A stretch of 9,676 bases of DNA. It comes from Actinobacteria bacterium UBA4719. GTDB lineage: Bacteria; Actinomycetota; Actinomycetes; Actinomycetales; Dermatophilaceae. Where the stretch lies: positions 1 to 9,676 of the forward strand of contig DHJN01000233.1 of NCBI GenBank assembly GCA_002404345.1, written 5' to 3'. This document shows, piece after piece, positions 6,480-9,676 of the stretch (positions within the stretch are counted from its first letter, which is position 1; every line of letters starts with the position of its first letter). The position numbers and the translations under genes were made by a program. Below the pieces are notes generated by a model. The model worked only from the letters and a program-made list of their open reading frames with translations. It had not been told where the DNA came from and did no database searches.

Positions 6480-7562
6480 TCATTCGCCGATGCGCAGGCC
6501 GGTCTGGGCATTGAACAGATGCACGTGGCCGGGTTTGGGGGAGAGGTGGACGACGGCGCCCTTCTCCGGAGGGGCGCCACCGTCGAGGAGCGCGATGATC
6601 GGCGAGACGTTACCGTCGGCATTGGTTGTCGAGCCGCAGATGTAGGCGTCGGCGCCGAGCCCATCGACGACCTCGACGGTGACGGGTAGGCCCCGGCCGT
6701 CAGAGGAGATCGTCAGGTCCTCGGGACGGACACCGAGGGTGACCTCCTGGCCGGCGTCAGCCAAGAGGTCGCGCTCGATGGGTTGGGTGCTCGAGCCGAG
6801 TTTCACCCCGCCTTCGACGACGGACACGTCGAGGAGGTTCATGGCCGGCGAGCCGATGAACCCAGCAACGAAGACGTTGTCCGGGTGGTCGTACAAGCGG
6901 CTTGGGGTGTCGCACTGCTGCAGGACGCCGTCCATGAGGACCGCGACCCGGTCCCCCATCGTCATGGCCTCGACCTGATTGTGGGTGACGTAGACCGTGG
7001 TGACGCCCAATCGCCTTTGCAGAGAGGCGATCTGGGTGCGGGTCTGAACGCGCAGCTTTTCGTCGAAGCTGGACAGCGGCTCGTCCATGAGGAACACCCG
7101 CGGTTGGCGCACGATGGCTCGGCCCATGGCGACGCGGTGACGCTGGCCGTCGGAGAGTGCTGTGGGCTTGTGCTCAAGGTAGTCCTCGAGGTCGAGGATC
7201 TTGGCAGCGTCGGCGATGCGCGTGGCGATCTCGCCCTGGTTGATGCCCGCGATCTTGAGTGCGAAGCCCAGGTTGTCGGCGACGGACATGTGCGGGTAGA
7301 GCGCGTAGTTCTGGAAGACCATTGCTACGTCGCGGTCCTTGGGGGACAGGTCGGTCACGTTGCGGTTGTCGATCCAGATCTCGCCGCCGTTGACCTCTTC
7401 GAGTCCGGCGAGCATTCGCAGGCTGGTGGACTTGCCGCAGCCGGAGGGACCAGCCAGGACAAACAGCTCACCGTCCGCGATCTCGAGGTTGAGCTTGTTG
7501 ACCGAGGGTTTGTGGTTGCCGAAGTAGGTCCGGCTAGCGTTCTCGAACTTGACTGTTGCCAT
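6480..7562 (-). CDS. Sugar-type ABC transporter ATP-binding protein (UgpC/MsiK/SugC type), divergent signature
   Basis: This 360-residue protein is the ATPase of a carbohydrate-importer (CUT1) ABC system, working in pairs at the inner face of the membrane. ATG at 7562 has AGGGAAGG 10 nt upstream. Seen: A-loop Y13, Walker A GPSGCGKST (38-46), Q-loop Q84, Walker B FLMDE (157-161), H194, and from about 235 the GFIGSPAMNLL junction and an OB/TOBE regulatory domain with GVRPEDL, ending PGHVHLFNAQTGLRIG. Three normally fixed places differ: signature LSDGQ (136-140) instead of LSGGQ, D-loop region SSFDEK (164-169) instead of SNLDAK, and THNQ (193-196) instead of THDQ. The catalytic E161 and H194 remain. 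No permease or binding-protein gene is near, so like MsiK it may serve transporters encoded elsewhere. Its place after otsAB hints at trehalose or disaccharides, by inference only. Confidence 0.93.
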   Translation of the reverse strand: MATVKFENASRTYFGNHKPSVNKLNLEIADGELFVLAGPSGCGKSTSLRMLAGLEEVNGGEIWIDNRNVTDLSPKDRDVAMVFQNYALYPHMSVADNLGFALKIAGINQGEIATRIADAAKILDLEDYLEHKPTALSDGQRHRVAMGRAIVRQPRVFLMDEPLSSFDEKLRVQTRTQIASLQRRLGVTTVYVTHNQVEAMTMGDRVAVLMDGVLQQCDTPSRLYDHPDNVFVAGFIGSPAMNLLDVSVVEGGVKLGSSTQPIERDLLADAGQEVTLGVRPEDLTISSDGRGLPVTVEVVDGLGADAYICGSTTNADGNVSPIIALLDGGAPPEKGAVVHLSPKPGHVHLFNAQTGLRIGE

Positions 7563-7611
7563 GGAGAGTCAGCCTTCCCTCACCCGCAGCGCATGCCGGG
7601 CGATCCGTTGC

Positions 7612-7627
7612 AGGGGGCGTCCCCCCT
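7612..7627. other. GC-rich short hairpin in the otsB-ABC gene gap
   Basis: AGGGGG (7612-7617) and CCCCCT (7622-7627) can form a 6-bp stem with a 4-nt loop on either strand. It lies between otsB and the ABC ATPase gene (both - strand) in a 136-nt gap. It might terminate otsAB transcripts or structure the leader of the next gene. There is no U-tract. TTATAC on the - strand near 7664-7669 is AT-rich but only a weak promoter candidate. Confidence 0.4.
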
Positions 7628-7698
7628 CGCGGCGTCGTTGCCGAAGAGTGAGGGGCATCCTGCCGTATAACGGGCCGGTTACGGAAGAGCTGGGTTAC

Positions 7699-8583
7699 TT
7701 AGTCGACGCGTCTTTGCGCAACGCGTCCCTGAACAGGGCGTCCCTGAGCAACGCGTCTTTGCGCAACGAAGAGCTCGAGCAGCGCCACGACAGACTCCGG
7801 GTCAGGGACCCGCTGTGCGGCTACGGTCTCACCTTCGCCGACCTTGACCGTCAGGTCGCCGGACTGCGGGTCGAGCGCGGCGAAGGCACGCTCGTCGGTG
7901 ACGTCGTCCCCGAGGTAGAGCGTTGCGTCCGAGCTGGTCGCTCGGGCCAGGTCGACCAGGGCGTTGCCCTTGTTCGCCTCGAGCACGGTCAGCTCGACCA
8001 CGTCCTTGCCGGGCATGACGTGCACGCCCGCGTACCGGGCGCCCACCTCGTGCGCTGCGGCCGTGGCGGCTGCGGCTACCGAGGGCTCGACGCCCCGCGT
8101 GTGCAGGACCACGGCAGACGGCTTGTTCTCCAGTCGCACGGAGGGGTAACGGAATCTGATCGCCTCAAGCTCACCACGCAGGACGTTGAGCCGGGCCGTG
8201 GCTTCCTCGTCAAGGAAGGCCGCGTCACCGGCCGGGTGGAGGTTGCTTCTGTCGCCCGGGTTGGCCGGGTCGCCCGGGTTGGTGTGCTGGCCAAGGCTGG
8301 TCTGGGCGCCATGGCTGCCGATCAGCGTGACACCAGCGTCCGGACCGATGCCCGTGAGCGCTGCGAGCGTCGCGAGATCGCGCCCCGAAACGACCGCGGC
8401 GGTGACGTCGTCGAGTGCAGCCGCGGCCACCAAGGCCTCGAGGCCACCGGGCAACGCCCGGGCCTGCAGTGGGTCGGTGACGAACGGCGCGAGGGTGCCG
8501 TCGAAGTCGACCGCGACCAGGACCCGCGGCCGTGCCGCGAAGGCGGCGACCGCGATACGGAGCTCGCTGCGTGCGTCAGTCAC
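7699..8583 (-). CDS. otsB: Trehalose-6-phosphate phosphatase
   Basis: OtsB removes phosphate from trehalose-6-phosphate to give trehalose, the second step after OtsA. It is a HAD-superfamily enzyme of 294 residues. Seen: catalytic DFDGT at 26-30 (nucleophile D26, acid/base D28), motif 2 in VVSGRDL, GSHGA, the KPSAVVLHTRG strand, MPGKDVVEL with EANKGNAL, and the metal-binding YLGDDVTDE. Start: GTG 8583 overlaps the otsA stop as GTGA, a standard coupling junction; further upstream the frame lacks homology and runs inside otsA. An insertion after GSHGA is built on NPGD repeats (HTNPGDPANPGD). The last 21 or so residues are an Arg/Gln/Val pentapeptide tail from a 15-bp tandem repeat, beyond the HAD fold. 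TAA stop. Confidence 0.95.
   Translation of the reverse strand: MTDARSELRIAVAAFAARPRVLVAVDFDGTLAPFVTDPLQARALPGGLEALVAAAALDDVTAAVVSGRDLATLAALTGIGPDAGVTLIGSHGAQTSLGQHTNPGDPANPGDRSNLHPAGDAAFLDEEATARLNVLRGELEAIRFRYPSVRLENKPSAVVLHTRGVEPSVAAAATAAAHEVGARYAGVHVMPGKDVVELTVLEANKGNALVDLARATSSDATLYLGDDVTDERAFAALDPQSGDLTVKVGEGETVAAQRVPDPESVVALLELFVAQRRVAQGRPVQGRVAQRRVD
7708..7767. repeat. Four-copy 15-bp tandem repeat at the otsB 3' end
   Basis: Units start at 7708, 7723, 7738 and 7753. The first and fourth are identical (GCGTCTTTGCGCAAC); the second (GCGTCCCTGAACAGG) and third (GCGTCCCTGAGCAAC) differ at a few bases. The 15-bp period keeps the otsB frame and encodes a tail with segments such as QRRVA and QGRVA. 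Copy number could change by slippage without a frameshift. Confidence 0.85.
8251..8282. repeat. 18-bp period repeat in an otsB surface insertion
   Basis: GTCGCCCGGGTTGG occurs at 8251-8264 and 8269-8282, a period of 18 bp that keeps the frame and encodes the repeated NPGD in OtsB. It lies between the conserved GSHGA segment and the cap domain, so it is likely a surface loop of variable length. Confidence 0.7.
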
Positions 8584-9676
8584 TCGCTCAGCCGCTCTGA
8601 CGCCGTGTCCATCGCCCTCTGGTTGGACCTGTTGGCCCTCTCGACGCCTCGCCGCTCCACGTCGCTGGCGCGGGTCGGCCGGTGAGGCTTCGCCGGCGCC
8701 GACGCGAGCGCATCGAGATAGCGTGAGGCCCAACGCTGCACGTCGTGCACGGCGACGCGCTTTCGCAGCGCCTTCATCCGGCGCCGACGCTCGTCCTCGG
8801 GAGCGGTGATTGCGCGCATGATCGTCTGCTTGACGCCTTCGACATCGTGAGGGTTGCAGATGAAGGCCTGATGTAGCTCGTGCCAGGCGCCAGCGAACTC
8901 CGACAGCACCAGTGCGCCGCCGAGGTCGTGCCGGCACGCGACGTACTCCTTGGCGATGAGGTTCATGCCATCACGAAGCGGGGTCACGAGCATGACGTCG
9001 GCGGCCAGGAACATCGCGGCCATCTCAGCCCGGGGATAGGACTGGTAGAGGTAGTAGACGGCGGGTGAGCCGATGTCGGAGAACTCGCCATTGATCCGAC
9101 CCACCGTGCCCTCGATCTCCTCGCGCAGGTGGCGGTAGGCGCCCACGCGTTCGCGGCTCGGTGTGGCCACCTGCATGAGCGTCACGTCGGGCGGCCAGAT
9201 CGCCTTGTCCTGCAACAGCTCGTTGTAGGCCTTTAGCCTGTGCCGGATTCCCTTGGTGTAGTCGAGCCGGTCGATGCCGAGAATGATGATCTTCGGGTCG
9301 CCGAGCGAGGTACGGATCTCGGCCGCGCGGGCGATCACCCCGGGGGTGCGAGCCAGCTCGTCGAGCGCGCGGAAGTCCACCGAGATCGGTATCGCGCTGG
9401 CCCGAACCGTCCGCCGTGAGGAGGGGTCGTCGCCGGGCGGCGTGAAGGTGACAGTGTCGGCCTTGGTCGCCATGCCCAGCAGCCGCCGGCAGCAGCGCAG
9501 GAAGTTGTCGGCGTCGGCGGTGCGCTGAAAGCCCAGGAAGTCCGCGCCCAGCAGGCCCTCCACCAGAGCCCGTCGCCACGGCAGCTGCGAGAAGAGCTCG
9601 ACCGGCGGAAACGGTATGTGGTTGAACCAGCCGATGCGCACGTCGGGTCGGATCGCCCGGACCATCGCGGGAACCA
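8580..9676 (-). CDS. otsA: Trehalose-6-phosphate synthase, C-terminal part (window edge)
   Basis: OtsA, a GT20 glycosyltransferase, joins UDP- or ADP-glucose with glucose-6-phosphate to give trehalose-6-phosphate; actinobacterial enzymes may prefer ADP-glucose. The gene enters from the right edge and ends at TGA 8582-8580. About 364 residues are visible; by comparison with the E. coli enzyme roughly 130 N-terminal residues, including the glucose-6-phosphate and HDYHL regions, are outside. Seen in order: [24 protein letters not shown], the donor-phosphate-binding IDRLDYTKG (Arg and Lys present), [37 protein letters not shown] (acidic donor-binding residues), LSEFAGA, and [11 protein letters not shown]. 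After the fold, a disordered Arg/Ala/Ser-rich tail of about 40 residues runs to the stop, which overlaps the otsB GTG by 4 nt. The two form a coupled unit. Confidence 0.96.
   Translation of the reverse strand, partial: VPAMVRAIRPDVRIGWFNHIPFPPVELFSQLPWRRALVEGLLGADFLGFQRTADADNFLRCCRRLLGMATKADTVTFTPPGDDPSSRRTVRASAIPISVDFRALDELARTPGVIARAAEIRTSLGDPKIIILGIDRLDYTKGIRHRLKAYNELLQDKAIWPPDVTLMQVATPSRERVGAYRHLREEIEGTVGRINGEFSDIGSPAVYYLYQSYPRAEMAAMFLAADVMLVTPLRDGMNLIAKEYVACRHDLGGALVLSEFAGAWHELHQAFICNPHDVEGVKQTIMRAITAPEDERRRRMKALRKRVAVHDVQRWASRYLDALASAPAKPHRPTRASDVERRGVERANRSNQRAMDTASERLSE

Noticed and set aside
6783..7670. 295-codon open frame on the + strand
   Set aside because: Shadow of the ABC ATPase gene; its protein is rich in Val, Asp, Glu and His, as expected from reverse-reading GC-rich codons, and has no domain.
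7708..7767. Pentapeptide-repeat protein (A-S-L-x-N units) on the + strand
   Set aside because: Only four units, inside a frame antisense to otsB; true pentapeptide-repeat proteins carry many more, and otsB explains the DNA.
7549..8685. 378-codon open frame on the + strand
   Set aside because: It lies antisense to otsB and the otsB-ABC gap, has no recognisable domain, and its ASLRN-like start comes from the 15-bp repeat. Long antisense frames are normal in high-GC genes.
8584..8937. 118-residue N-terminal extension of OtsB
   Set aside because: This part of the frame is inside otsA, is Arg-rich and without homology; the GTGA overlap at 8583 is a clear start.

Overview
The window is about 9.7 kb of high-GC DNA from an actinobacterium. 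The protein motifs, the strong G/C preference at third codon positions, the GTG and TTG starts, and the order response regulator - carD - ispD - ispF - cysS - rlmB all fit an actinomycete. A Micrococcales member (Intrasporangiaceae/Dermatophilaceae-like) is my inference. Sequence alone does not prove the genus.

Left part (1-4740, all + strand): the window opens inside an OmpR/PhoB-type response regulator, then a 158-nt gap that contains a plausible extended -10 promoter. It continues with a tightly packed housekeeping cluster. carD encodes an RNA polymerase-binding regulator. ispD and ispF encode two steps of the MEP isoprenoid pathway. cysS encodes cysteinyl-tRNA synthetase, and rlmB a 23S rRNA SPOUT 2'-O-methyltransferase. 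Gaps are 12-56 nt, or an overlap, so the cluster is probably read as one or a few transcripts linking transcription control, isoprenoid precursors and translation.

Middle part (4741-6479): three small membrane-protein genes. A CD225/dispanin protein and a DUF2752 protein lie on the + strand, and a convergent RDD-domain protein on the - strand. Two strong hairpins separate the convergent ends; one has a perfect 19-bp stem and looks like a two-way terminator. The CD225 and RDD proteins start with nearly the same leader, MSDYG-S/T-T followed by a proline run, although they are unrelated membrane families on opposite strands. This is the least explained part of the window. A two-copy 16-bp tandem repeat sits just upstream of the RDD gene.

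Right part (6480-9676, all - strand): otsA (cut by the window edge) and otsB, overlapping by GTGA, make trehalose from UDP- or ADP-glucose and glucose-6-phosphate. After a structured 136-nt gap comes a sugar-importer-type ABC ATPase (UgpC/MsiK/SugC type) with no permease nearby. Its signature, D-loop and H-loop regions each carry unusual residues. otsB ends in a pentapeptide tail encoded by a four-copy 15-bp tandem repeat.

I see no tRNA, rRNA, CRISPR array, insertion sequence or phage gene. Most of the window is conserved core genome. The CD225/DUF2752/RDD trio and the divergent ABC ATPase are the points most worth checking.
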